Of a DNA stretch of 64,000 bases, positions 50,098-61,472 are shown in pieces. Source of the DNA: Haliclona indistincta (Eukaryota > Porifera > Demospongiae > Haplosclerida > Chalinidae); contig OZ024784.1 in the NCBI GenBank assembly GCA_964017065.1, positions 7,173,152 through 7,237,151 on the forward strand, in the 5' to 3' direction. The notes beneath the pieces are model-generated. The model saw only the letters and a list, made by a program, of their open reading frames with translations. It searched no databases and was not told the origin of the DNA. Every line of letters starts with the position of its first letter. Position 1 is the stretch's first letter. Position numbers and translations under genes: made by a program.

Positions 50098-50337
50098 ATT
50101 GATGGGCGTGTGCTGATTTAACACACTTGGGCCAACTGGCCTCAACTATCTAGTGACTGCGTACTGGTCGTACCCAACGTACTTATGCGTCTCAGCACTG
50201 TACTGGTAAGATCCTCGATCTGTTGCTTACTCGTCGTAGTTCTCTTCGCGGCGCCTTTCCAAACAAACGAGCCCCACCCCTTTTCTGCTGCTGCGAAAAG
50301 CGGAAGTAGGCGGGGCTTATTTTCAGTACTCGTGGTG
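50098..50337. promoter_or_regulatory. Divergent promoter region, Crumbs / PMPCA
   Basis: 240 bp separate the Crumbs ATG from the preferred PMPCA ATG; only 87 bp if the first in-frame ATG of PMPCA (50185) is used. It is GC-richer than its surroundings, without a clear TATA element. Confidence 0.5.
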
Positions 50338-52817
50338 ATGCTGCGTGTGGCTACCCGGCGAGCCAGACGGCTCAGGTGCCGATCTCTACCGACCAGAGCG
50401 CTCTCGTATCCCAGGACAACTCTCAAGCAACCTGTAGGCAACCCAGAGCTAGCTGGAGGCTCGAGAAGCCGTCCCATATTGGTTCACAACGCGCCTACTG
50501 AGATATCCATTCTTGACAATGGTCTACGAGTAGCTACACAGGGTGCATTCGGACAGTACTGTACTATTGGAGGTCAGTGACTGACTGATCATTGTGGTTC
50601 TGTATGTGAATAAGTTTGCATTTTAGTTTTGGTGGACGCGGGGTCCAAGTACGAAGTTGATTATCCCAGCGGGGTCACACAGTTTCTGACAAAAACAGTC
50701 TTACAGGTAATTTAGAGTGTCAAATTAAAGGTAATAATTTTTCTTCAGAGTACCGAGCGATTTGATAGCAGAGAAGCAATGTTAACTGAGCTTGAAAAAT
50801 TTGGTGGCTATGTCGATGTTGTCTACTTTCGTGATCTTGTGATGTTTTGCCTGTCTGCTTACTCATTCAGTGTTCCTGAGGCGATGGAGGCACTGAGTGA
50901 GATAATTTGGAGACCTTCTTTTAGGGAGGAGGAGGTAAGAAAGTGACAAACTCTGAATGTGATGTGTACCTCTTTGTAGGTGCAAGCAGCAAAGCAGGCA
51001 ATAGCGAGTGAACTGGAGAGCTATGAGATGCATCCAGTTCCAGAAATGCTGATGACTGAACTGATTCACAGGGCAGCTTATCGTGACAACACTCTCGGAC
51101 TATCCAGCATCTGTACTGAAGAATCCATTGACAAGTTATCTTCCAAAGACTTGCGGCAATATACCGCAGCTCATTTTCTTCCATCGCGCATGGTACTAGT
51201 GGGAGTGAACGTACAGCACAATCAATTAGTTGAACTTGCTAAGCAACATTTTGTTTCCCCACGCACTAGCTGGGAGGGGGTAGAGCCTGGTCCTGTGTTA
51301 GATGCCTCCACATGTCAGTACACAGGAGGAGAGGTCAAGGTTAGTAGTAGTAGTAGGTAGTTTAACTCATGTCACATTATTGTCATACAGGTAGCTCGTA
51401 CTGGTGCTCCTATCATTGGTCCTAATCCTCTCCCTGATCTCACTCATGTTGCTATAGCAATGGAGAGCTCACCGTACAGCAATAAAGCCGATTTCTTTCC
51501 GTTTGCTGTCCTCAACTCACTCATGGGTGGTGGTGGGTCATTTTCTGCAGGAGGTCCAGGAAAGGGAATGTATACGCAGCTGTACTTAAAAGTTCTTAAT
51601 TGCTACCCATGGATTTATCATGCCCAGGCATTAAATCATGCTTATACTGATTCTGGAATATTCTCTATTTTTGGTAGTTGTCACCCTACTAAGGTATAGT
51701 GCAGATACTGGTACCTACTATAGTGTATAGTGCAGATACTGGTACTTACTATAGTGCAGATACTGGTACCTACTATAGTGCAGATACTGGTACCTACTAT
51801 AGTGCAGATACTGGTACCTACTATAGTGCAGATACTGGTACCTACTGTAGTGCAGATACTGGTACCTACTGTAGTGCAGATACTGGTACCTACTATAGTG
51901 CAGATACTGGTACCTACTATAGTGCAGATACTGGTACCTACTATAGTGCAGATACTGGTACCTACTATAGTGCAGATACTGGTACCTACTATACTGGTAC
52001 CTACTATACTGGTACCTACTATAGTGCAGATACTGGTACCTACTATACTGGTACCTACTATACTGGTACCTACTATACTGGTACCTACTATACTGGTACC
52101 TACTATAGTGCAGATACTGGTACCTACTATACTGGTACCTACTATACTGGTACCTACTATAGTGCAGATACTGGTACCTACTATAGTGCAGATACTGGTA
52201 CCTACTATACTGGTACCTACTATAGTGCAGATACTGGTACCTACTATAGTGCAGATACTGGTACCTACTATAGTGAAGCTTCTATGTTGTACACACAGGC
52301 CAAGGAGCTCACTGAAGTATTTTGTGAACAGTTTCGTATCATGACTGTTGCTCCTAAAAAGGTATGTGTGCATGCAAGAGACTAAGTAGGGTGATATTTG
52401 GTCCAGGATGACTTGAGTCGTGCTAAGCAACAACTGCAGTCTAGTTTGATGATGAATCTGGAATCTCGTCTTATAAACTTTGAAGATATTGGCAGGTAGT
52501 GGCGCTACTTTATAGTCATGTGATTGTTACAGTGATAACTCCTCTCAGACAAGTTCTAGCTGAGAATAGAAGAATACCAGCAAGAGAGCTGTGCCAGATG
52601 ATTGGTATGGTGTGTGTGTGACACATGTCCTCCATCTCTTCTTGTGTCCTCAGAGTCAGTTACTGCTGATGATATAGTGAGAGTGACAACTGCTATGAGA
52701 GAACGCTCTCTACTGTCTCTTGCTGCTCTGGGAGATCTCTCATGTGTCCCAACAGTAAGACAAGCTGAGAAGGTGATAATGGCAGAGCAGTCAATGTGGA
52801 GCAGACTGTACAGATAA
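50338..52817 (+). CDS. PMPCA: Mitochondrial processing peptidase, alpha subunit, multi-exon
   Basis: The non-catalytic, presequence-binding partner of MPP-beta in the mitochondrial matrix. I prefer the ATG at 50338 because [20 protein letters not shown] is an Arg-rich mitochondrial presequence; an in-frame ATG at 50185 would add 51 less suitable residues. The M16-type domain follows: [41 protein letters not shown] (no HxxEH zinc site, as expected for alpha), then [10 protein letters not shown] and PSRMVLVGV. The diagnostic glycine-rich loop [20 protein letters not shown] is near 51525-51585. After the repeat-filled intron, [31 protein letters not shown] and the end SRLYR match the family C-terminus. 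Its length and exon joins look intact. The stop is 178 bp from the convergent QSOX stop. Confidence 0.93.
51697..52275 (+). repeat. Mixed 24-bp / 15-bp satellite filling a PMPCA intron
   Basis: Tandem copies of tactatagtgcagatactgg+tacc (24 bp) alternate with the shortened tactatactggtacc (15 bp); about 17 long and 9 short units. The short unit is the long one lacking the nine bases agtgcagat. The array occupies almost the whole intron between donor AAG|gtatag (51693) and the acceptor before AKELTEV (about 52299). Both unit lengths are multiples of three, so frames stay open on both strands. Confidence 0.95.
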
Positions 52818-52994
52818 CAAATTCTCATATTTCTTTAAATCAAATCTGAGTCAAATGTTAGATAATATATCTACACAATCAAATCTACTGTGACACAACA
52901 GCTGGATCTTCACCTCCTGCACCCAATAACACAAAACTGTTACATGTAAATACTTTCATCAGGTTTTATGGTGAAATATAAATATTGGCAGCTA

Positions 52995-55438
52995 TCACTT
53001 TGCATGATAATGTCTGAATTTGTTGTTCAAGAATCGTTTGTGCTTGAGGAGTGCGAAAAGTGTACCCACCATTAGAAGGAAACATATTAGATAAAATATA
53101 CTAAACAAACTAGAATCAGCTCCATTGATGATTGGTGGGTGAGTAGATCTCCTGTTGCCTCGATACGAGTGGTTGTACAGTGGGTAGGAATGAGGCCAGG
53201 CAGCATGCAGCACTACTGCTGGAGGTATGTGCTGCTCCTTATAGTGATGATAGTAGTAGTTGCACAAATACAGAAACACGGCTGTTCGATTCCATACATA
53301 CACAAGTTTTGCCGAGTCTTCCTGAATACTCTGACTGGCTAGCAAGCTATCGCCGGTAGCAAACCCAACGTTGCTCCAAGATGGTGGCTCAAATTTACTG
53401 CCAGCTACTCTGATATAGCAGTAAGGACAAAGTGCCTGAGAGGGAAACAGAGCCTTAGGATAGAGAGGGTCAGTACTGGCTGAATCCTTTACTCTCCTGC
53501 TCACAATATTGTGAGCCTCCCATAGCCAGAGTACAGCGTCACCATCGTACACTACAGCTGTACTGAATTTCAGCGAGGCTGCCATTTTGGAAAAGTGGTT
53601 TCGACACTCGTCACATGAGAAGAAGCTTCGTATGAATGCAACAAGAATGTTTAGAGAATCTCTTGAAGATATTTGGAGACTATGAGGTCTTGAATGAGAG
53701 GCGAAGGAAGGAAGGGTGAGAATTGTGAGAGTATGCATGAGAGACCATAACCCACAACTGTAGCCACGAAGGTGTTGCTCACTACCAGCACAAGCCATCC
53801 ATTTGGGAGTGTGAGGAAGAAGAGAACTGTTGAGCTAATGCAGAAGAAAAGACTCGTCACAGTAAGATAAAGGAGATACTGAAACTCACCTTACTATCTA
53901 GTACTCTAATCCAGTCATTAGATGTTACAAACCCAGCCAGCCTCCTGGTATCCATTTTAATCCTTAAAGTCCTTATAAGTGTAGATATGTCTGGGTGGCT
54001 AGTGTAGAAAGCTCTCTCCAGTAACTGAATGAATCTGTGCAGTGCAGTAAATGCTGGTCCAGACACAATAGTGTGAAGTGTGATTTCCATATATAACGAA
54101 TAAGAGATAGCACTGGTGATGTCATTGAGTGACGGCCTTGAGGAAGGAATATAATCCGTGTGTACATGTCATTATTACACTGACAATACCTAACAAAAGA
54201 TGCTTGCTTGCTACTATGAATTGATTTATGATGAGGGATAGACGAGAGAGAGGTGGGTATGATCGGTTTTGAGTCAATAAACAGATCAATACTGGACTTG
54301 AAAAGGTTAAATGGGTCCTCCGTACCAGACCTGGTGTCAGACAAACAAATAGAGCAACAAACATGAGGTGGTTGATACTAACCCAGTGATAATCCTGTAG
54401 CTAGTCGAATGATGATATAGAACTAGAGAGGGGAATGCTAGCACAGAGAAATGGTGAACAAGAACTTGCTATTGGAGACAAGACAGCAGAGGTGGATGAT
54501 GGATGAACAGGGTCAGGGAGGAATTGCATACATTTTTTGAAGTGACTCGTCGAATGCTCAACTGGTTAGTTTTACTAATGTACTCCATTATTAGCTGTGT
54601 GAGGGAAATGTAGAAGGAATGAGGAACGACAGTGATGCAACTATGGTACCATTTTCCCCAACATAGAAGATTCCTCTTCAAACACAAGTACAAGTGGTTC
54701 TTTCAGACCATTGATGCCTGAACTGCAATTGAGGATATCTGTAATTCTATCCAGTGTAAATATAAAGTATAATCACCTCAGAACAGCCAGTGAAGGAATA
54801 TCAGATTCTACCAGCTGAAGGATTGCACGCTGCAGTGTAATCAAGTCTCTTCTTCCTATAATAAGAGAAGTGGTATAACAGGAGATGGATCTGATGCTGG
54901 TGGCTATTATACTTGCCTACAAATCTATCACTTTCAGAATTGGCTGGATCAGACAATCTTGCACGAAACAACTGATTGCAATATAACACCAATGATTGAT
55001 GTACAGCTCACCTTAATGGATGGATAGCCAGTAATTTTGTATTTTCTGCACTCTGGACTGTTCTCTCCATCTGAGCAGTCTATTTGGCCCAGCTGAACAA
55101 CACTAGACCAACCTGCATCAACAAACACGTGACAGCTAGGGGCATATGAGAGTGAATTATACCTGACCTCTAGTGCTGGTGGCAAGCTGTTTCCAGGTTG
55201 GAACAAAATTCTGGCAATGGCCACACCATGATGAGTAGAACTCTACTATCCAGTACGTGGGACTATTGGTCAATGTCCTGGTGAGTTGGCTGGCCTTGAA
55301 ACACCGGCTGAATTGAAACCCATTGTAGAGGGAGCATTCATGCGCTTGTGCAGTGAAAGATCCACCCGATAGAAATAAGAGTAAACTAGCAAGCACACAT
55401 ACGTGACCAGTGATGGACTGGAACAAGGTGTATCGCAT
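52995..55438 (-). CDS. QSOX1: Quiescin sulfhydryl oxidase (QSOX), multi-exon
   Basis: A secretory-pathway enzyme that forms disulfides with FAD and oxygen. The start MRYTLFQSITGHVCVLASLL is a signal peptide. The thioredoxin domain has FYSSWCGHCQNFVPTWKQLA with the CGHC active site and YKITGYPSIKV with the cis-proline loop. Later exons encode the second, helical region (54000-54900) with weaker matches. The Erv/ALR domain in the last exon has RGYSCGLWSLMHTLT, the redox pair CDECRNHF, the FAD-site LWLWEAHNIV and the third CxxC (LCPYCYIRV). A C-terminal membrane helix (FSIFYLICFLLMVGTLFALL) follows, as in the membrane form of QSOX. The gene lies between PMPCA (convergent) and the CLOCK-like gene (same strand, 243 bp upstream). 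Confidence 0.92.
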
Positions 55439-55681
55439 TTCTAGCTGCTACATGTGTCCACAAAGTCCCTTTGTTCTTTTTAATACCCTCGGGGATCCGC
55501 CCACTAGTTTTCTAATTACATGTATAATGGAAGGGTCTATCCTCAATAAAATTCAAATTACACATCAATGTTTATCTGCATAACACGTAACATAATCTGT
55601 ACATTCACAATAACACATACAGAATGTAATTATTACTACAATAATTGTAATGTACAATTTGTGAGTGCTCTGACAAGATTG

Positions 55682-57907
55682 TTATGGTAACCATGCATTG
55701 TATTGAGGATCCGCAGGAAAAGATGAAGAAGTGGGTGTGGTAAGCTTGTCAGAAGAGGATACAAGTGGTGCATGTTGGCTGTATGAAGTTGAAGAATGAG
55801 AATAGGAAGGAAGACAAGTGGCGTTCAGAGGAGACGAGGAGGAAGAGCTGTGTGGGGATGCATTAGTGAGTACTGTCTGAGGAGGAACAGAGCAAGCTAC
55901 AGAGGGTAAGGGATATGTTTCCATTAACATTTCTTCTAAAGTCCTTTGATCTTGAAGATCTTGCACAGTAGTGCAAGGAGGAAGAGACGATGGCTTGGAG
56001 CGCTTTGGAGAAGGTTGAGTCAACGACGGCTGGGTATTGAGTTGTGTGGCATGTGGTGACCTCAGTTTGTGAGATACTAGATCAGCACTAGATGGTGAGG
56101 GGCTGGTAAGACCTTGCTTCAGCTGTGTTGGAGATGTGTTGCTTGATCCAGCATTACTAACTGCCACAGCCATTCCTGGAGGAAGAACATCGCTCATTTG
56201 TTGACCCTGAGTGCCTATGTAGTGCATGACTTGGTTTGTCATTTGATAGAATTGGTTTCTTTCTTGTTCGAATAGTTGCTGCTGTGCTAGTATTTTGCAT
56301 TGCAGGTCAAACAGCTCTTTGTTCTTCTGCTCAAGCTGTCTCTGAACTTCATCAAGACTGCCCTCAGGTGTTCTTGTTGCTTCAGTTCTCATTCCTGCAG
56401 AAGAACTGGCACTGCTGTCATAAGATGAAAGACCCAATTGAGAAGTGAGCTGGTGAGATGGCTGCACTCCCTGCTGAGAAAACTGCTGACCAATAAGGTG
56501 GCCACCATGATGATTCACGTACTGGCTGGACTGACCATTCTGTCTGAACGATGAACTTGGTTGGTATGGCATCCCATAAGTGAACTCTACTCGTTGCGAG
56601 GAAGGTCCCCCTCCCATGGTGGACTGATGATGGTTCACTTGGGTATCAGCAGAGCATTGAGGTGTTATGGGAGGAGGAATGTAATTCTCTGTTCCTTGCA
56701 TGTCTGGCTTTATGTGAATATTAGAGGCAAACCGGTATTCAGGTAGTACCTCATCAGAACCAAGAAGCTTGTTTTGCAGTAGAACATGATCTGGCTTGTG
56801 ATTCCATGGATTGTAAGACAGGTAGCCTTTCGATACTATCCACAAGTACTGCATGCTTTTTGATCTCATTCGGTAAGGCTGGGATACACCAAGGCCTTTG
56901 TCTAAAAAGCTAGACATAGCCTCGCCAACTCGTTGCACATGATATGGATGCACATAGTCGAAGAACGAACTGCCCACTAGTTCCCAAGAAGTATATCCGA
57001 GAACCAACGAAGCATGCTTGTCCATTTCTAGCACCTTTCCTTCTTTACTGACACGCACATCAAAACTGAAATTCACATCATTGGTCGTTATGGGGTGGTC
57101 GATGTTGGACAAACTACAGCTGGTTTTGAACAGTAGCAGCATGCAGGATTGCGGATCATTTGAGGACTCTCCAGGTCCATGACCTGGGCTTGGAGGTGGT
57201 GAAGAATCTTCCTCTACCACGTCTTTCCATTTTCTGAGGTAGGCAAGACAAGAAAATTCCTTGTCTGTATCCAGCATTGAGGACTCGGTCGTCTGCAGCT
57301 TGAAGTGACAAGTAAAGTGCTGTGCTGGATAGCTTATGATTGGGGTACCTGATAGGACAACCCCGGACTGCTCATTCGCGATATTGAACACAGAGGCTAG
57401 CTTCGGTTTGTCTTGATCATGCACTAAGTCATAGATATTCTGACCGATCATCTTAGTCGGTGCGTGACCAGTAAGGGAGGAGACAAGATCTGTGCAGAAA
57501 AGGATTCGACCATTGTCGCAAACCACCATCAGAAAGGAGCTGACGGCATTCAACAAGAACTGCATTACTTCACCTCTATTGAGAAATCCTGGTCGATAAC
57601 TTGACTCACTTACATCTGGTGTACCACCACCCATGTCGAGATGATAGTATTGCCTGATAACACGAACGGCTTCCTGTAAGGTGGACGCTTTGTCCAGTTT
57701 ACGAGGCACAATACGATCACTGACAACAGACAGCATCATGACCAGCTCATCAAAATACTGGTTCATCATCACTCGCCGACGCTGCTCTGTTTCTTTGCGC
57801 ACGGATCGTTTGGGAGAAGCCGCCGTATATAAGGAGTCTTCTTCAGACGTGGAGCTACTAGCTGGACTATGAGCCTGGGAACGGATGTTCCTCTTGCTTG
57901 AAGCCAT
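55682..57907 (-). CDS. CLOCK-like bHLH-PAS transcription factor
   Basis: One coding exon of 741 residues. I start at MASSKRNIRSQ: the longer frame begins in what looks like a 5' UTR intron, since ttttttctctgcag ends at 57929 just upstream. A bHLH covers about residues 35-100 (RKETEQRRRVMMNQYFDEL, RKLDKASTLQEAVRVIRQ), with basic residues for E-box DNA. PAS-A is at about 115-230 (FLMVVCDNGRILFCTDLVSSLTG) and PAS-B at about 285-400 (LGYTSWELVGSSFFDYVHP, YLSYNPWNHKPDHVLL), the latter closest to CLOCK/NPAS2. A Gln-rich coiled segment (QLEQKNKELFDLQCK, QQQLFEQERNQF) follows, then a Ser/Pro-rich tail typical of activation regions. It would pair with an ARNT/BMAL partner outside this window. p160 coactivators share the bHLH-PAS layout and are the main alternative. 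Confidence 0.82.
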   Translation of the reverse strand: MASSKRNIRSQAHSPASSSTSEEDSLYTAASPKRSVRKETEQRRRVMMNQYFDELVMMLSVVSDRIVPRKLDKASTLQEAVRVIRQYYHLDMGGGTPDVSESSYRPGFLNRGEVMQFLLNAVSSFLMVVCDNGRILFCTDLVSSLTGHAPTKMIGQNIYDLVHDQDKPKLASVFNIANEQSGVVLSGTPIISYPAQHFTCHFKLQTTESSMLDTDKEFSCLAYLRKWKDVVEEDSSPPPSPGHGPGESSNDPQSCMLLLFKTSCSLSNIDHPITTNDVNFSFDVRVSKEGKVLEMDKHASLVLGYTSWELVGSSFFDYVHPYHVQRVGEAMSSFLDKGLGVSQPYRMRSKSMQYLWIVSKGYLSYNPWNHKPDHVLLQNKLLGSDEVLPEYRFASNIHIKPDMQGTENYIPPPITPQCSADTQVNHHQSTMGGGPSSQRVEFTYGMPYQPSSSFRQNGQSSQYVNHHGGHLIGQQFSQQGVQPSHQLTSQLGLSSYDSSASSSAGMRTEATRTPEGSLDEVQRQLEQKNKELFDLQCKILAQQQLFEQERNQFYQMTNQVMHYIGTQGQQMSDVLPPGMAVAVSNAGSSNTSPTQLKQGLTSPSPSSADLVSHKLRSPHATQLNTQPSLTQPSPKRSKPSSLPPCTTVQDLQDQRTLEEMLMETYPLPSVACSVPPQTVLTNASPHSSSSSSPLNATCLPSYSHSSTSYSQHAPLVSSSDKLTTPTSSSFPADPQYNAWLP

Positions 57908-58101
57908 GACTAAAAACCGAGAAAATTGCTGCAGAGAAAAAAACAATCTTTTTCACTAGTTTGAACAACAGGATACCAGTAATAAGGTGGCAATAAGTAC
58001 TAACAGAAAGTGCAGCAAGGTACTCACTAGGTCAATTAGCAGCAACACTGGCACGGCCAAACAGCACGTAAAGCGATCACAACACTTGGCATGCAGCGCG
58101 C

Positions 58102-58108
58102 TTATATA
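58102..58108 (-). promoter_or_regulatory. TATA-like box upstream of the CLOCK-like gene
   Basis: On the minus strand the sequence reads tattatataagcgcgctg. It lies about 75 bp upstream of a donor-like gtgagtacc (58019-58027) that with the acceptor at 57929 would delimit a short 5' UTR intron. This is the clearest core-promoter element I can see in the window. Confidence 0.45.
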
Positions 58109-58184
58109 ATAATGGGCGTGGCCAATAATTATTCAGACATGCATGACACACATACATATCATGCATTGCAGGACTATACAGTAG

Positions 58185-60296
58185 TTATAGTCGTGGCCTT
58201 TGATTCATAGTGGAGGTGTAAGATGAGCTGCTGATTCCGTCAAATCGAATAACCCAGCTCCAGCGTAGGTTGGAGTCCAGTGGTAAGCGTGGCATCATGA
58301 TACTCATCTTAGGAGCAGAGTAGGTCCACTTAATCTCACCGTATCCTAACAGAGTAACTTTGGTGGTTGACGTATCTGGTTTGACATCATTTATTGTGAG
58401 CACGTAGTCACTAGGGTATTGTACAGCAATGCCGTACACTGCCTTATTGGAGGGACTATAGGTATACCTAGAGAAGAACAACACAATGGACATCACAAAC
58501 CGTGTACTATCAACCATTGTGATTGTACATCAACCATACAATACACAATAAGCAGTATCACATATACACTAGGAGACAGTGCATGCTTACCACACATTAG
58601 AATTAAGAGAGTCATTCTGGTGAGACCAGGGTGTGGTGCTGTAGATAGCTTCACCATTGATGCCAAGCCATTCCCCTGGAATCATAGAGTTGTAACACCA
58701 TGTAGTTCTTTTGTACAGTCTGTTTCAGTAGTGTTTGAACAGTGCAATTTGTGTGACGCAATATCATCATTGATCAAACACAACTCTATACATACATCAT
58801 GTTTACGTAGGTTAACCCATGGCACCTCGGCAGTACGCGATATAACCTTATATCACGTACTGCCGAGGTGCCATGGGTTAACCATTTTGTAGCCCAGGAA
58901 GATAAAGAATACTGCTCTTTTGATTACCAATCGAAACACACAATACACTCACCAATTTGTAACAGTCTCTCTTCATAAATACGACCAATACGACCATCAT
59001 GGCTAGGACCAATATTAGCCATCCAGTTACCTCCACAACTATGAGAGAGAATAGAGTGTGAACTTTTATATGCATACCAAGTCACCTAACAGTGATGGCA
59101 AGATCCTTGATGAGTTCATCCATAGTGAGGTAGTCACTGAGAGTTGCCTCTCGTCTGAATCCCCAGGATTTTTTGTCAATAGTGAACGCATTCTCCCATT
59201 TGTGAGTTTGCAGTGTGCCTGCATGCATAATGATAAAGCTGACCACAGACTTACACAAGATACCCACCTGGTTGAAAACGATCTTTACAATTGTAGTAGC
59301 CTCCATGGTGGCAAGAACAGTCTTTACCCCATCGGTCATTGACCACTACAGTATCCTTGACAGGACTAACACACAGGATAAAGCAATGCTCAATACACAT
59401 CATCAACTGTACCTTTCATTATACAACCATGCTAAGAAGTTTGTGCTATTCCAGTAAACATCACTAGCCGACCAGTCTCCATCAGAAAAAATGAGGTCAG
59501 GTTTGTACATGTTTACCAACTCATAGAGCTGAGGTTGACTGACTTCCTGCACAATAGTAGTCATTACGCGCTATTGACATAATCACACTAGTGTGGTTCA
59601 CTTTAGGATAAATCTGGGTTTTAAACTCATTTGCCTGGTCTTGTAAAAACAGAGGATTAAACCATTCAAATTGAGAGAAGTAGACACCAAAGTGAACTGA
59701 GGTATTTTGAATAGCCTTTGCTAAATCACCTGAGAATATTGCTTAAAATAGTAGGTCTCAAGTAAACGCATACCAACAATGTCCCGATGAGGCCCTGTAT
59801 CTACAGAGTTCCAGTTCCATGAGGTCTGCGTTTGCCAGTTGCACCAGCCATCATGAAACTTTGAAATGAGAGCAATGTACCTACATGAAAAAATCAAAAT
59901 ACATCTTTTGGGCAAATATCAGCTCTAGGAACAGACATACTTAGCACCTGATCGCTGGATGACATCAGCCCAATGATCAGGGTCAAACATTTCAGCCTTG
60001 AGCAGTGGCGCAAAGTCAGCATACTGCCAGTTAGGTGGGTAGCTTTTATTCATGAATTCTACGTACTCTGGGACACCTTGCTTGTATCTGTACCAAAACC
60101 ACTCATTTCCAAAGCTTGGCACACTGAACATGCCCCAACTGATGAAGATTCCAAACTTGGACTCGTCATACCAAGCTGGCAAAGGACGTTTATCCAGGGA
60201 GTCCCAGGTCGGCTTGTACTGCTGTGCCACAATTGCTGAAAAGAATGTCAAGAAGAGACAACAAAATGAGAGTGATGAGGTCATCCCTCGCGCCAT
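58185..60296 (-). CDS. GH29 alpha-L-fucosidase homologue, probably catalytically altered
   Basis: GH29 fucosidases remove alpha-L-fucose from glycans in lysosomes or outside the cell. I start at [20 protein letters not shown], a signal peptide. The body follows the family: [48 protein letters not shown], split here into [15 protein letters not shown] and [11 protein letters not shown]; then [51 protein letters not shown] and [15 protein letters not shown]. The nucleophile Asp (SDGDW) is kept. The first-motif His (FIHWG) is Ser, the KHH pair is KFH, and the Glu of the NCED motif is Lys (NCKDRF). As I recall, these correspond to active-site His residues and the human acid/base Glu. So fold is clear and activity doubtful. 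The gene faces ABL head-to-head and carries a 74-bp palindrome in an intron. Confidence 0.88.
58810..58883. repeat. 74-bp near-perfect palindrome in a fucosidase intron
   Basis: Arms 58810-58845 and 58848-58883 are reverse complements over 36 bp with a single mismatch, separated by only two bases (cc). The outer ends read ggttaacccatggcacctcg on one arm and the mirror on the other. It lies inside an intron of about 275 bp (58681-58955). The form suggests a tiny palindromic transposon rather than a regulatory site. Confidence 0.95.
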
Positions 60297-60729
60297 TGCG
60301 GATCGATTGGCGGTTTGCACGTTGTCAACAAAAATTAGCACTGATTCTGTATTTTTAAACTCGATCGACCTGTCAAAATAACACGGGTTATCGACTGATC
60401 GCTGTTACCTCCTCATTGGCTCCTGGACTGTACTGTTTATCGTGTTCTCTCTTGACTGCCCATCGCTCTAAACTACCACATCATCTTGTCGAAGGATAGT
60501 GAACTTAGTCACACTTTTTCACGCTGTATAGCGGCCAGTAACGATTCTTGTTGTCAACAGGGGACATGCTCCTCGTGTAAGCGGTAAGTCAGGGGCTTCA
60601 CACGCTCCAGGGGCTAGTATAACTTAGTTCAGTTAACCTGGTTAGTCAGACGAACGCTTTGAACCATTAGCTTGCCGAAGCTGTAATTATTTTCATCCCT
60701 CCCTTCTCCTCTCGCACATGTAGGTAGCC
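60297..60729. promoter_or_regulatory. Divergent promoter region, fucosidase / ABL
   Basis: 433 bp between opposite start codons, without coding exons. It is more GC-balanced than the introns. No TATA box stands out; a gtaagcggtaagt sequence near 60580-60590 could be a donor of an ABL 5' UTR intron ending at the cacatgtag before the ATG. Confidence 0.45.
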
Positions 60730-61412
60730 ATGGGTAACAAGCAGGCTTCCTCGTCGACGACGCCTCAGAGTGGGGTAGAGAGGAGAGCAACGTCAAGGAG
60801 CAAGATAAAAACATCTAGACCAACTCGACCCCCACCTCCTGGAGGATACACAGAGTTTGAGTACCAGACAGAGAATGGTGGAGCTGATGTACCACCTACG
60901 ATACCTGGTAAAAAGAGTACATGTGTTTTACACTACTATTATCATAATAGTCTGTACTGAATAGTCTGTACTGCTATGATATTATCTATAAAGTACAGTG
61001 TATGGCCATGGTAAGACATGTAGAGTATGTGTGTTCAGTGACATGCACTTGATTCTTGTGTCAGTTCAATCACTAACTGACAAACATCTGTACATGAACA
61101 CACAATACACCTGAGGTACAGTGTTGCTGACATCACACAAAGAAATACACACACATACTACATACTGGTAGAGTATTATATTTTTGATACCTGCTATGCA
61201 CACACATGTTAGATTGTACCATCCATTTTGGTGTTTGTATTAGCCATGTTGAGTGAATCAGTAATTTCAGACACCTGCTTTGTGTTTACCTTACTTTTGA
61301 TATACTAACAGTGGTTGTCCACTTCTTGTCACCACTTCACTGTCATTCCATGGCTCAGTTTGTTGGGTCACCATGTGAGCGTAGTTGCATGTGAGATACT
61401 AGTGTATGTTAT

Positions 61413-61472
<60 letters not shown>

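Noticed and set aside
50185..50337. Upstream in-frame ATG of PMPCA
   Set aside because: The added residues include a hydrophobic stretch unlike a mitochondrial presequence, whereas the ATG at 50338 starts an Arg-rich one; not fully excluded.
51681..52433. 250-codon minus frame and two + frames over the satellite ([24 protein letters not shown] repeats)
   Set aside because: They arise because the repeat units are multiples of three and lack stops. The array is inside the PMPCA intron, and the flanking exons join perfectly without it.
57908..57946. Upstream start of the CLOCK-like frame (MFFSLQQF)
   Set aside because: It lies in a polypyrimidine tract ending in cag, i.e. a 5' UTR intron acceptor; the next ATG (57907) is preferred.
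58810..58883. Palindrome as an ordinary microRNA precursor
   Set aside because: A two-base loop and almost perfect arms do not leave room for normal Drosha/Dicer processing; a mobile palindrome fits better.
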